Shown in pieces: positions 8,503 to 17,042 of a stretch of 64,000 nucleotides of DNA. The notes under the pieces were generated by a model. It had not been told where the DNA came from. It ran no database searches and saw only the letters and a list, made by a program, of their open reading frames with translations. The translations under genes and the position numbers were made by a program. The DNA comes from Micrococcales bacterium (GTDB taxonomy: Bacteria > Actinomycetota > Actinomycetes > S36-B12 > UBA10799): assembly GCA_016719135.1 (NCBI GenBank), contig JADKAV010000005.1, forward strand, positions 124,001-188,000. Direction: 5' to 3'. Position 1 is the stretch's first letter; the number at the start of each line of letters is the position of its first letter.

Positions 8503-9935
8503 CGGATGTACCTGGTCTACCCGCGCCCGGCACTGCGGACTGGTCAGGGCTGCGGGTCGTGGTCGCGGGGATCGGCATCGCCGGCTTCTCGTGTGCCGAT
8601 GCGCTGCTGGAACGCAACGCCGACGTGGTCGTCATCGACGACCAGGACGGCGCGGAGCAGCGCAACAAGGCTCAGATCCTTGAGGTCCTCGGTGCCACCG
8701 TGCGACTGGGGGACGGCCAGACCCTGCCGGAGGCGGATCTGCTGGTCGTATCCCCGGGCCTGCCACCCAGTGCCCCGGTGATCCGAAGTGCCCAGGCCAA
8801 GGACATGCCGGTCTGGGGGGAACTCGAACTGGCCTGGCGCGTGCGGCATCCGGAGTCCGCGCCGTGGTTGTTCGTGACCGGGACCAATGGGAAGACCACC
8901 ACCACGCTGATGCTTGCTGCCATGCTGCGCGCAGCGGGCCTGCGCACCGATGCGGTGGGCAACATCGGGGTCAGTCTGGTGGCCGCGGTTCTCGATCCAC
9001 GGCCTTACGATGTGCTGGCCGTCGAGGTGGGAGCCCCGCAGTTGCCGTTCGTCCACACGGTGTCGCCGCACGCGGCCGTGTGCCTGAACCTGGCCGAGGA
9101 CCACGTGGACTTCTTCGGGTCGTTCCGGGCCTATCGCGACGCGAAGGCCCGGGTGTACGAACGCACGCAGGTCGCCTGCGTGTACAACAGTCAAGACCCG
9201 GCGACCATCGAGATGGTCGAACAGGCCGAGGTCGTCGAGGGCTGCCGTGCAATCGGCTTCACCCTGGGTATCCCCGGGCGTTCGGAGGTCGGGGTGGTGG
9301 AGGACATCCTGGCCGATCGGGCGTTCCTGGAACAGCGGGACACCCACGCACTTGAACTCGCCACGGTCGACGACGTCCGCCCGCCGGTTCCTCACCAGAT
9401 CGCGAATGCGCTGGCTGCCGCCGCGATGGCCCGCTCGTTCGACGTCCAGCCGCGTCACATCGGCCTGGGCCTGCGGCAGTTCGAGCCGGCCCGTCACCGC
9501 ATCGCCGAGGTCGGTCGGGTCGACGACGTGCTCTACATCGACGATTCCAAGGCCACGAACGCCCATGCCGCGGACATGTCGCTGCGTGCCTACGATCCGG
9601 TGGTCTGGATCGCCGGGGGCCTGGCCAAGGGGCAGTCCTTCGACGACCTCGTCCAGCGACATGCGCGGCGGCTGCGGGCGGTCGTACTGTTGGGCGCCGA
9701 TCGGGAACTGATCCTGGCCGCTCTACAGCGACACGCCCCGGATGTGCCCGTGGAAGTGGTCACCGGCACGGACACTGGAGCAATGCAGGAAGTGGTCACA
9801 CGCGCCGCCGGCCTGGCGCAGACGGGGGACACGGTGCTCCTGGCGCCGGGATGCGCCTCATGGGACATGTTCACCGACTACGCCCAGCGGGGCCGTGAGT
9901 TCGCAGCCGCCGTGTCCTCGTTGGAGGCACGCTGA
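8499..9935 (+). CDS. murD: MurD, UDP-MurNAc-L-Ala:D-Glu ligase
   Basis: 478-residue Mur ligase that adds D-glutamate. The N-terminal Rossmann-like domain starts LRVVVAGIGIAG; the ATP loop TGTNGKTTTT lies near residue 128; the C-terminal domain has DDSKATNAHA and LLAPGCASWDMF. The GTG at 8499 overlaps the mraY stop (GTGA), matching the coupling seen at neighbouring junctions; an in-frame GTG at 8487 is an alternative. One oddity: the segment usually reading ELSSFQL here reads EVGAPQL, with the Glu and Gln kept but the Ser-Ser-Phe lost. The rest of the domain is normal, so I expect a functional enzyme. Confidence 0.94.
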   Translation: MTDVPGLPAPGTADWSGLRVVVAGIGIAGFSCADALLERNADVVVIDDQDGAEQRNKAQILEVLGATVRLGDGQTLPEADLLVVSPGLPPSAPVIRSAQAKDMPVWGELELAWRVRHPESAPWLFVTGTNGKTTTTLMLAAMLRAAGLRTDAVGNIGVSLVAAVLDPRPYDVLAVEVGAPQLPFVHTVSPHAAVCLNLAEDHVDFFGSFRAYRDAKARVYERTQVACVYNSQDPATIEMVEQAEVVEGCRAIGFTLGIPGRSEVGVVEDILADRAFLEQRDTHALELATVDDVRPPVPHQIANALAAAAMARSFDVQPRHIGLGLRQFEPARHRIAEVGRVDDVLYIDDSKATNAHAADMSLRAYDPVVWIAGGLAKGQSFDDLVQRHARRLRAVVLLGADRELILAALQRHAPDVPVEVVTGTDTGAMQEVVTRAAGLAQTGDTVLLAPGCASWDMFTDYAQRGREFAAAVSSLEAR

Positions 9936-9960
9936 TGCCGGTTCACCAGGGGTTCTGCTG

Positions 9961-11175
9961 ATGTGGCACGTCGTGCCGGGTGGCGAGACGTTACGCCGCT
10001 GGTGGAACCACCCGTTGGCCAACTACGCCCTGCTGCTGAGCACGACGATGCTCCTGCTCGTGCTGGGGATCGTCATGGTCTTTTCGGCCAGCAACGTGGT
10101 CACCTATGCCGCGGGCGACGGGGTCGGGCTGACCGTGACCCAGAAGCAGTTGATGTTCGCTGTCGTCGGGCTGGCGGCGATGGTCCTGATTTCGCGAGCA
10201 TCCGTGGCCGGTATCCGCAAGGCCGCTCCGTACCTGCTGATCGCGGCGTTCATCGGCCTGTTCCTGGTGTTCGTCCCCGGGATCGGTGTGTCCGTTTACG
10301 GTCAGCGCAACTGGATCAACTTCGGAGGTCCCTTCCAGTTCCAGCCCAGCGAACTGGCCAAACTCGCGATCATCGTCTGGGGCGCCGACCTGCTGACCCG
10401 CAAGCGTAAGGTCATCCACGAGTGGCGTCACCTGCTGGTGCCGCTGGTCCCCGTCTGGTTCGCGATCGTCGTGCTGATCGTGCTGGAGGGTGACCTGGGC
10501 ACCACCATCGTGATGTTCCCCATCCTGGCCAGCCTGCTGTTCGTCATCGGCGCACCGGCCCGGGTGTTCGGCGTCGCATTCGGCGGACTGCTCGTCATGG
10601 TGGCCGTGCTGTCGGTCACCGTCGCCTACCGGATGCAACGTTTCCGGACCTGGCTGGATCCCGCCTCCGATCCCAGCGGGGCCGGCTACCAGGTGATCCA
10701 TGGCCAGTACGGCCTGGCCACAGGTGGGCTGGCGGGCACCGGACTCGGAGCCAGCCGCGAGAAATGGGGCGGTCTGCCGGAGGCCCACACGGACTTCATC
10801 TTCGCGGTCATCGGCGAGGAGTTGGGGCTGATCGGCACCGTCAGCGTCCTGGCGATGTTCGCGATCATCGCCGTCGTCGGCGTACGGGTGGCCCGCACCT
10901 CCGATGACCTGTTCGTGAAGCTGGCCACCGGCGGTCTGCTGGCCTGGATCATCGGACAGGCCCTGATCAACATCGGGGCGGTCCTCGGCCTGCTGCCGAT
11001 CACGGGGCTGCCGTTGCCGATGGTGTCCTACGGTGGGTCGTCGCTGCTGATGTGTCTGTGCGCCATCGGGATCCTGCTGGCCTTCGCCCGCAACGAGCCG
11101 GAGACGGCCGCGGCACTACGGGCCCGCCGCGGGGACGACCGCACCCGCCTGATCACCCCCAGGGTGCGTCACTGA
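9961..11175 (+). CDS. ftsW: FtsW, septal peptidoglycan polymerase (SEDS family)
   Basis: 404-residue SEDS protein with about ten transmembrane segments, which polymerises lipid II at the septum with FtsI. Conserved stretches include FVPGIGVSVYGQRNWINFG, FQFQPSELAKLA and the C-terminal PITGLPLPMVSYGGSSL. The ATG at 9961 is the first suitable start after the murD stop (AGGGG at about 9948); a 25-base gap separates the genes. The N-terminal cytoplasmic tail is short. murG begins 2 bases after its stop. Confidence 0.95.
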   Translation: MWHVVPGGETLRRWWNHPLANYALLLSTTMLLLVLGIVMVFSASNVVTYAAGDGVGLTVTQKQLMFAVVGLAAMVLISRASVAGIRKAAPYLLIAAFIGLFLVFVPGIGVSVYGQRNWINFGGPFQFQPSELAKLAIIVWGADLLTRKRKVIHEWRHLLVPLVPVWFAIVVLIVLEGDLGTTIVMFPILASLLFVIGAPARVFGVAFGGLLVMVAVLSVTVAYRMQRFRTWLDPASDPSGAGYQVIHGQYGLATGGLAGTGLGASREKWGGLPEAHTDFIFAVIGEELGLIGTVSVLAMFAIIAVVGVRVARTSDDLFVKLATGGLLAWIIGQALINIGAVLGLLPITGLPLPMVSYGGSSLLMCLCAIGILLAFARNEPETAAALRARRGDDRTRLITPRVRH

Positions 11176-11177
11176 CC

Positions 11178-12265
11178 ATGGGACTACGGGTGGTGGTCGC
11201 CGGAGGGGCACTGCCGGACACGTTGAGCCGGCCCTGAACCTCGCCGACGCTGTGAAGGCTATGAATCCAGACGCGGTGGTGACCGCCATCGGCACCGCCG
11301 AGGGACTGGAGACCCGCCTGGTCCCCGCGCGTGGCTACGAGCTGGATCTCATCGAGCGGGTACCGCTGCCCCGCCGGCCGTCGAAGGACCTCCTTACTCT
11401 TCCCCGGCGCGTGCGCAAAGCAGTCCGCCAGTGCCGGGAGATCCTGCAGGTTCGGCAGGCCGATGTACTGGTGGGATTCGGTGGATTCGTCGCGCTGCCC
11501 GCGTACCTGGCCGCCCGCGGCCGAGTTCCGATCGTCGTTCACGAGGCCAATGCCAAAGCCGGGCTGGCCAACAAGGTCGGGCGGCGCTTCACCCCTTTCG
11601 TGGCTGAAGCCACCAGCGAGAGTCTGCCCGGTGCGGTGCGGATCGGGATTCCCCTGCGCGAGAGCATCGCGAACCTTGACCGAGCGGCACGGCGCAGGTC
11701 GGCCTGTGCTCGGTGGGATCTGGATCCGCAGCGGCCCTGCCTGTTGGTATTCGGTGGGTCGCAGGGAGCCCGGTCCCTGAACGCCGCCACCGTGGCTGCG
11801 GCCCAGGCGCTGACCGCGGCCGGAGTGCAGATCCTGCATGTCTACGGACCGAACAACACCGACCAGGTAGAGGGCATCACCGATCTGCCGGACTACCACG
11901 GTGTGGCCTACATCGACGGCATGGATGACGCGTACGCGGCCGCCGACATGGCCGTGTGCCGCGCCGGTGCCATGACGTGTGCGGAACTGGCCGCGGTCGG
12001 TCTGCCTGCGGTCTACGTCCCGCTCCCGATCGGCAACGGCGAGCAGCGGCACAACGCGGCGCCGGTCGTCGAAGCCGGTGGCGGCATCCTGGTCGACGAT
12101 GCCCAACTGTCAGGCACCCTGCTTTCGGCCTCGGTGCTGGACGTCATCACTGATCGCGGCAGACTGGACACGATGTCCGCGAATGCCGCCGAACACGGGG
12201 TGCGCGATGCTGCCGGCCGGCTGGCGGACATGGTGATGGCTGCCGCGGCGAAGGGCGACAAGTGA
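11178..12265 (+). CDS. murG: MurG, lipid II synthase, interrupted by a one-base frameshift
   Basis: MurG transfers GlcNAc from UDP-GlcNAc to lipid I. The ATG at 11178 opens with MGLRVVVAGG, then the frame runs into a stop at 11235-11237. The downstream frame, read from 11207, continues GTAGHVEPALNLADAV and stays open to 12265. The break falls exactly inside the glycine-rich GGGTAGH motif of the family, in a run of four G (11205-11208). One extra G would restore a continuous product of about 362 residues, the normal MurG length. A shorter product from GTG 11252 would lack the glycine-rich loop. Because murG is essential and no second copy is visible, a consensus error is the likeliest reason; a true mutation or recoding cannot be excluded. 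Confidence 0.92.
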
Positions 12266-13680
12266 GCGCGAACCCAGAGATCTCCACCCTTCCCGACGCC
12301 GTGCACATCGTCGGTGTCGGAGGCGCCGGGATGAGCGCCTTGGCCCGCCTGCTGATCGCGCGTGGCATCCGGGTCAGTGGTTCGGATGCGAAGGACTCCC
12401 GGCGGGTGGACGCACTGCGCGCGCTCGGCGCCGAATGTCACATCGGTCACGATCAGGGCAATGTCGGCGACGTCGGGGCGGTGGTCGTCTCCACGGCGAT
12501 CGCACCTACCAATGTCGAAGTCGTCGCTGCCCGAGAGCGCGGAATCCCCATCGTGCACCGCTCCGATGCGTTGGCGATGACCACCCTCGGCAAAGATGTG
12601 CTCGCCGTGGCCGGGACCCACGGCAAGACCACGACGACTTCGATGCTGACGGTCATCCTGCAGGCATGCGGCGTCGATCCGTCCTTCGCGATCGGCAGTG
12701 AACTACACGACTCCGGCTCGAACGCCCATCTCGGCACCGGGGACGCCTTCGTGGTCGAGGCCGACGAGAGTGACGGATCGTTCCTTCGCCTCGACGCGCG
12801 GGTGGGAATCGTCACCAACATGGAGGCGGACCACCTGAACTACTGGGGGACTGCTGAGGCCATGGAGGCGGGCTTCTACGACTTCGGCGCCGCCATCGGC
12901 GCCCGCGGAGGCTACCTGGTGGTCTGTCGCGACGATCCGGGGGCTGCCCGACTCGGGGTGACGTTGGCGGCGGCCGGGGTCGATGTGCGGACATACGGCG
13001 TCGACCCGGACAGCGACTATCGCATCACCGTCGAACGCAGCACCGCCGAAGGCTCCGACTTCTTCGTCGAGGGGCCCTCGCTGGGCGTGAGCGCACATGT
13101 CGGTGTGCCCGGCTTGCACAACGTTCGCAACGCCACGGCCGCCATGGTCGTCGCCGCTGGGCTGGAGCTGCCGGCCGAGGAGATCGCCCGGGGGGTTGGG
13201 CAGTTCACCGGTACCCGTCGGCGCTTCGAGTACCGGGGCGAGATCGCCGGGGTGCGGGTCTTCGATGACTATGCGCACCACCCGACCGAGATCGCGGCCA
13301 CTTTGCGGGCGGCTCGTGATGTGGTGGGGACCGGGCACATCCGGGTGGCGTTCCAAGCCCATCACTACTACCGCACGGCGATGTACTTGCAAGAGTTCGG
13401 GCAGGCGCTCGGCTTGGCGGACTTCGTGGTGGTCCTGGAGGTGTTCGCGCCCGGCGAAGTGCCGATTCCCGGGGCCAGCGGCCAGGGAATGGCTGACGCG
13501 GTCCCGCTGCCCGCGGGTCAGGTGGTGTTCGAACCCTCGTGGTCGGCGGTGGCCACACACCTGGCGCACGGAGCTCGAGCCGGCGACATCGTGATGACGC
13601 TGGGAGCCGGGGACATCTCACTGTTGATCCCCGAGATCCTGGATCTCTTGTCGTTGAAGCCGGACGTACCCGGGTCATGA
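12262..13680 (+). CDS. murC: MurC, UDP-MurNAc:L-Ala ligase
   Basis: 472-residue first Mur ligase of the stem-peptide pathway. The N-terminal VHIVGVGGAGMS loop binds the UDP sugar; the ATP loop reads AGTHGKTTTTSML (near residues 118-130, the HGKT form typical of MurC); FDDYAHHPTEI is the MurC C-domain signature. The GTG start overlaps the murG stop (GTGA) and its TGA overlaps the ftsQ ATG. Length and motifs are normal. Confidence 0.96.
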   Translation: MSANPEISTLPDAVHIVGVGGAGMSALARLLIARGIRVSGSDAKDSRRVDALRALGAECHIGHDQGNVGDVGAVVVSTAIAPTNVEVVAARERGIPIVHRSDALAMTTLGKDVLAVAGTHGKTTTTSMLTVILQACGVDPSFAIGSELHDSGSNAHLGTGDAFVVEADESDGSFLRLDARVGIVTNMEADHLNYWGTAEAMEAGFYDFGAAIGARGGYLVVCRDDPGAARLGVTLAAAGVDVRTYGVDPDSDYRITVERSTAEGSDFFVEGPSLGVSAHVGVPGLHNVRNATAAMVVAAGLELPAEEIARGVGQFTGTRRRFEYRGEIAGVRVFDDYAHHPTEIAATLRAARDVVGTGHIRVAFQAHHYYRTAMYLQEFGQALGLADFVVVLEVFAPGEVPIPGASGQGMADAVPLPAGQVVFEPSWSAVATHLAHGARAGDIVMTLGAGDISLLIPEILDLLSLKPDVPGS

Positions 13681-14534
13681 CCATGACCGATTCGAGGACC
13701 TCGAGCCCGGAGGCGGCCAAACGGTCGCACCGGCCATTGATCATCGGGGGGATTACGGTAGCCGTGCTGGGGGCGGGGGCGGTCTACGCAGCCGGTTGGA
13801 CCTCGCTCATGGGGGTGAACACGATCACTGTGCAGGGTGCGACCGTCACCTCCAGCGAACAGCTCATCGGTGCAGCGGGTATCGAGAAGGGTACCCCGAT
13901 GATGCGGGTCGACGTTCGCGCGGCGACCGCCAGGCTGGCCGATCTTCCACAACTGGCCTCGGTGGACGTAATCCGGTCCTGGCCTCGCACTGTCGTCCTG
14001 TCGGTCACCGAACGGTCACCCGTGGCGATGCAGAAAGCCGACGGCGGCTGGGATCTGCTGGACGCCAACGGTGTCGCCTTCGTGGTCAGCACCGAGAAGC
14101 CCAAAGACCTGCCCATCGTCCAGCGCTCGCCGGACGAGATGACCAACACAGCCATGCTGCAAGCGCTGGCAGGCATGACGCCGGAGATCAGATCCCAGGT
14201 CGCGACGATCTCGGCGAGTTCTCCGAGCACGATCCGCGTGACGATGCGCAAGACCGATGCTGTGGTCAACTGGGGTTCGGCGCAGGACTCGGAGTACAAG
14301 TCGCAGGTCCTGACGGTGTTGCTGTCCACCAAGGCCGGTTGGTACGACGTGTCGAATCCGGACACCCCGAGCACCGCGGACGCGCCGCCCACACCGGAGG
14401 TTGTCGACACCCCTGCGGTTCCCAGCCCGCAGGCCACCACGACGCAACCCCCAGCACCGACACCGACTCCCACTCCCACTCCGACACCGACACCGGAGGG
14501 TGGCGAAGTGCCGCTGGGCGTAGTCACCGACTGA
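13677..14534 (+). CDS. ftsQ: FtsQ/DivIB, division protein with POTRA domain and Pro-Thr tail
   Basis: 285-residue bitopic membrane protein. After a short basic tail there is one transmembrane segment (roughly residues 20-42, LIIGGITVAVLGAGAVYAAG), then a POTRA domain beginning GVNTITVQGATVTS, then the FtsQ beta domain (WPRTVVLSVTERSPVAM). The last 60 residues are low-complexity, rich in Pro, Thr and Ala, and include five consecutive Pro-Thr pairs encoded by imperfect hexanucleotide repeats. The tail is extracytoplasmic by topology. The ATG overlaps the murC stop (ATGA at 13677). FtsQ bridges early and late divisome proteins with FtsL and FtsB. Confidence 0.92.
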   Translation: MTMTDSRTSSPEAAKRSHRPLIIGGITVAVLGAGAVYAAGWTSLMGVNTITVQGATVTSSEQLIGAAGIEKGTPMMRVDVRAATARLADLPQLASVDVIRSWPRTVVLSVTERSPVAMQKADGGWDLLDANGVAFVVSTEKPKDLPIVQRSPDEMTNTAMLQALAGMTPEIRSQVATISASSPSTIRVTMRKTDAVVNWGSAQDSEYKSQVLTVLLSTKAGWYDVSNPDTPSTADAPPTPEVVDTPAVPSPQATTTQPPAPTPTPTPTPTPTPEGGEVPLGVVTD

Positions 14535-14943
14535 CCCGCTTCAGGGAGGTTCGGGTCACCGGCCTGCTTCACGCCCAAACCTGAGAGACCCCGACCACGC
14601 ACACCGGGGCTTCGCATGGCAGGACGATGGCAGCGGCCCAGCCCGTCAATGCTGCAGCAGCCTCTGGAGAGGTCGGGTTCTTACCGAAAAGCGTCGGATG
14701 GCTGGTAGTTCGTGGACATGACTCCTCGCTCACATCGAACGGGCAACACCGCGGCGTCCTAGAGGCGGTACACCTCTTCGATGAGCCGGGGCCACCCCTC
14801 CTGCTCTCGTCCAGCGCCCAAATGCATGGCCCAGTCTGACTCTAAGTCTCTTGTTAAGCCTGAAATATGGGGCATTTCTCGGCGAAGACGCGACGTTTCG
14901 CATGTCGATCCGACAAATTCATTGACTTCTTTGGGAGAGTTGC

Positions 14944-14971
14944 TTGCACCTCACCTTTTGCGTACTAGTCT
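14944..14971 (+). promoter_or_regulatory. Candidate ftsZ promoter
   Basis: TTGCAC (14944-14949) and TAGTCT (14966-14971) are separated by 16 bases in the AT-rich part of the ftsQ-ftsZ gap. The -10 form TANNNT matches the actinobacterial vegetative pattern and is identical to the hexamer just before ftsK. It would give a leader of roughly 195 bases ahead of ftsZ. Inference from sequence only. Confidence 0.4.
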
Positions 14972-15108
14972 CCTTCTCAGAGCCCGTGAGGGGGGTCGGA
15001 TAAGCCTCAAGTAGAGGTTTACGGCGATCCAAGCGGCTACTTCCCCCACTGGTCTGAGAGGACCGGAACGCAACGGTGTCGCTGCGCTGCCCTGGCGTAG
15101 TGGTACCG

Positions 15109-15138
15109 CCACATTGTGTTGACCTCAACGTGATGTGG
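15109..15138 (+). promoter_or_regulatory. Hairpin in the ftsZ leader
   Basis: CCACATTGTGTTGA (15109-15122) and TCAACGTGATGTGG (15125-15138) can pair along their whole 14-base length in RNA: 11 Watson-Crick pairs and 3 G-U pairs, around a very tight loop (the innermost pairs would open). It ends 33 bases before the ftsZ GTG. At DNA level it is an imperfect palindrome and could equally be a regulator site. No T-run follows. Confidence 0.5.
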
Positions 15139-15171
15139 AGCCTTGGAACATTGACCTAGAAAGGATCTCTG

Positions 15172-16338
15172 GTGGCCGCTCCCCAGAACTATCTCGCAGT
15201 GATCAAAGTTGTCGGTATCGGCGGAGGCGGCGTCAACGCCGTGAACCGCATGATCGAGTTCGGCCTCAAGGGTGTCGAGTTCATCGCCGTCAACACCGAC
15301 GCGCAGGCTCTGCTGATGTCCGACGCCGATGTGAAACTCGACATCGGTCGCGAACTGACCCGCGGTCTGGGTGCCGGTGCTGACCCCGAGGTCGGGCGCA
15401 AGGCTGCCGAGGACCACGCCGAGGAGATCGCCGAGGTCATGCGCGGCGCGGACATGGTCTTCGTGACCGCCGGTGAAGGTGGTGGCACCGGTACCGGTGG
15501 CGCACCCGTCGTGGCGCGCATCGCCAAGGAGCTCGGCGCCCTGACCATCGGTGTGGTGACCCGTCCATTCATGTTTGAAGGACGTCGCCGTGCCACGCAG
15601 GCCGAGAGCGGTATTGACTCGCTGCGCGAAGAGGTCGACACCCTGATCGTCATCCCTAATGACCGACTGCTGGCGCTGGCCGACCGCACGATCTCCATGA
15701 TCGACGCGTTCAAGCAGGCCGACCAGGTGCTGCTGCAGGGTGTCTCGGGGATCACCGACCTCATCACCACTCCCGGTCTGATCAACCTGGACTTCGCCGA
15801 CGTGAAGAGCGTCATGGCCGGTGCCGGGTCGGCCCTCATGGGGATCGGCTCCGCCCGAGGCGATGAGCGCGCAATGACCGCTGCCGAGATGGCGATCTCC
15901 TCACCGCTGCTCGAGGCGAGCATCGAAGGTGCACACGGCGTCCTGTTGAGTGTGGCCGGCGGTGCCGACCTCGGCCTGCACGAGATCACCGAGGCCGCAC
16001 GGCTGGTGTCCGATGCCGCCCACCCCGAGGCGAACATCATTTTCGGGACGGTCATCGACGACACGCTCGGCGACGAGGTCCGCGTGACCGTCATCGCTGC
16101 CGGCTTCGACGGTGGTGCCCCGCTGCCGCGTCTGACGACGCCGAACCGAGCTGGCATCACCGAAGGCTTCCTGCCCAGCTCCACCTTGCCTGTCGAGCGC
16201 GAGTCGATCGATCTGTCGAGTCGTTCGGACGAGGTGGGTCGTCCCCTGGCCCCGGCCACACGCGCGGTCTCCTTCGAGGACGCCGCGGGAAGTTCGAAGG
16301 ACGCCGATGACCTGGACGTCCCCGATTTCCTGAAGTGA
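15172..16338 (+). CDS. ftsZ: FtsZ, tubulin-like cell division GTPase
   Basis: 388-residue FtsZ that polymerises into the Z ring at mid-cell. The N-terminal VVGIGGGGVNAVNRM motif, the tubulin signature GEGGGTGTGGAP (about residues 101-112) and the catalytic T7-type loop NLDFADVKSVM are all intact. A flexible linker of about 60 residues leads to the conserved C-terminal peptide DDLDVPDFLK, which binds SepF, FtsW or other partners in actinobacteria. The start is GTG at 15172 with AAAGGA about 8 bases upstream. Its TGA overlaps the GTG of pgeF, so ftsZ, pgeF, yggS and sepF form one coupled unit. Confidence 0.97.
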   Translation: MAAPQNYLAVIKVVGIGGGGVNAVNRMIEFGLKGVEFIAVNTDAQALLMSDADVKLDIGRELTRGLGAGADPEVGRKAAEDHAEEIAEVMRGADMVFVTAGEGGGTGTGGAPVVARIAKELGALTIGVVTRPFMFEGRRRATQAESGIDSLREEVDTLIVIPNDRLLALADRTISMIDAFKQADQVLLQGVSGITDLITTPGLINLDFADVKSVMAGAGSALMGIGSARGDERAMTAAEMAISSPLLEASIEGAHGVLLSVAGGADLGLHEITEAARLVSDAAHPEANIIFGTVIDDTLGDEVRVTVIAAGFDGGAPLPRLTTPNRAGITEGFLPSSTLPVERESIDLSSRSDEVGRPLAPATRAVSFEDAAGSSKDADDLDVPDFLK

Positions 16339-17042
16339 CCTCAGGCATTCTGCATGACGCCTCCTGGCTCGTCACCGACCGCAGCGTCGGTGCGAGTCAG
16401 GGGGCGTTCGCCTTCAACAACCTGGCGGTCCACGTCGGCGACGACGCCCGGGCGGTAGCCCGCAACCGTACCGCCGTCGCCGAGCGACTGGGCGTGCCGT
16501 CGGTGGTGTTCGCCAGGGCCGCCCATTCCAACCGGGTGGCTCGGGTCAGCCAGGCCGGTCCGGACGTGCCCGGTGTCGACGCGTTGATCACTGATCAGGC
16601 GGATCTGGGTCTGGCAGCGCAGGGTGCTGACTGTGTCATGGTGGCGCTGGCCACCGTGGACGGCTGGATCGCAGCTGTGCACTGCGGATGGAAAGGGCTC
16701 GTCGAACAGATCGTCGCGCACACCCTGCGCGATTTGACCGATGCCGGAGCCGATCTGCGCGGCGCGCGGGCCCATCTGGGACCCAGCATCTGCGCTGACT
16801 GCTACCAGGTCGATGCGCAGCGCGCAGAAGAGGTGCGGATGGTGGTGCCCGAGGCGGTCGTGGTCACATCATCCGGCGTCGGCGTGGATGTCCGGGCGGG
16901 CGTTCAGAAGCAGTTGCGCGACCACCAGGTGGAGTCGAGTGCTGATCCCCGCTGTACCGCAGAGGATCCGGGCCTGTACTCATACCGCCGCGACGGCGTC
17001 ACTGGCCGCCAGGCGATCGTCGTCGCGCGGAGGTCGGCATGA
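16335..17042 (+). CDS. pgeF: PgeF/YfiH-type purine nucleoside phosphorylase / cytosolic editing oxidase
   Basis: 235-residue member of the laccase-domain (DUF152, YfiH) family. The three metal-site elements are visible: a His in AAHSN, the Cys in GADC and the His in AVHCGWKGL, plus the C-terminal CADCYQVD region. Homologues bind zinc and have purine nucleoside phosphorylase and adenosine deaminase activity; PgeF of E. coli is reported to prevent L-Ser from replacing L-Ala in peptidoglycan precursors. Which role applies here is not shown by sequence. The gene overlaps ftsZ (GTGA) and yggS (ATGA), the standard actinobacterial arrangement. Confidence 0.88.
   Translation: MTSGILHDASWLVTDRSVGASQGAFAFNNLAVHVGDDARAVARNRTAVAERLGVPSVVFARAAHSNRVARVSQAGPDVPGVDALITDQADLGLAAQGADCVMVALATVDGWIAAVHCGWKGLVEQIVAHTLRDLTDAGADLRGARAHLGPSICADCYQVDAQRAEEVRMVVPEAVVVTSSGVGVDVRAGVQKQLRDHQVESSADPRCTAEDPGLYSYRRDGVTGRQAIVVARRSA

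Larger units (their letters stand above)
14535..15171 (+). other. 637-base gap between ftsQ and ftsZ, likely ftsZ promoter and leader region
   Basis: I see no gene here; short open frames lack ribosome binding sites and family resemblance. Bases 14860-14970 are clearly more AT-rich than the flanks, as expected of a promoter region. The gap holds a candidate promoter (14944-14971) and a long hairpin just before ftsZ (15109-15138), described separately. This is the only large break in the dcw cluster, so ftsZ probably has its own transcription start in addition to read-through. Confidence 0.6.

Noticed and set aside
11205..11208. Programmed ribosomal frameshift in murG
   Set aside because: There is no canonical slippery heptamer or obvious downstream pseudoknot, and similar indels in hisB and the HNH gene point to sequence error. 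Kept only as an alternative.
14627..14839. 70-codon open frame in the ftsQ-ftsZ gap
   Set aside because: No ribosome binding site, no hydrophobic or domain pattern, and the codon use differs from neighbouring genes.
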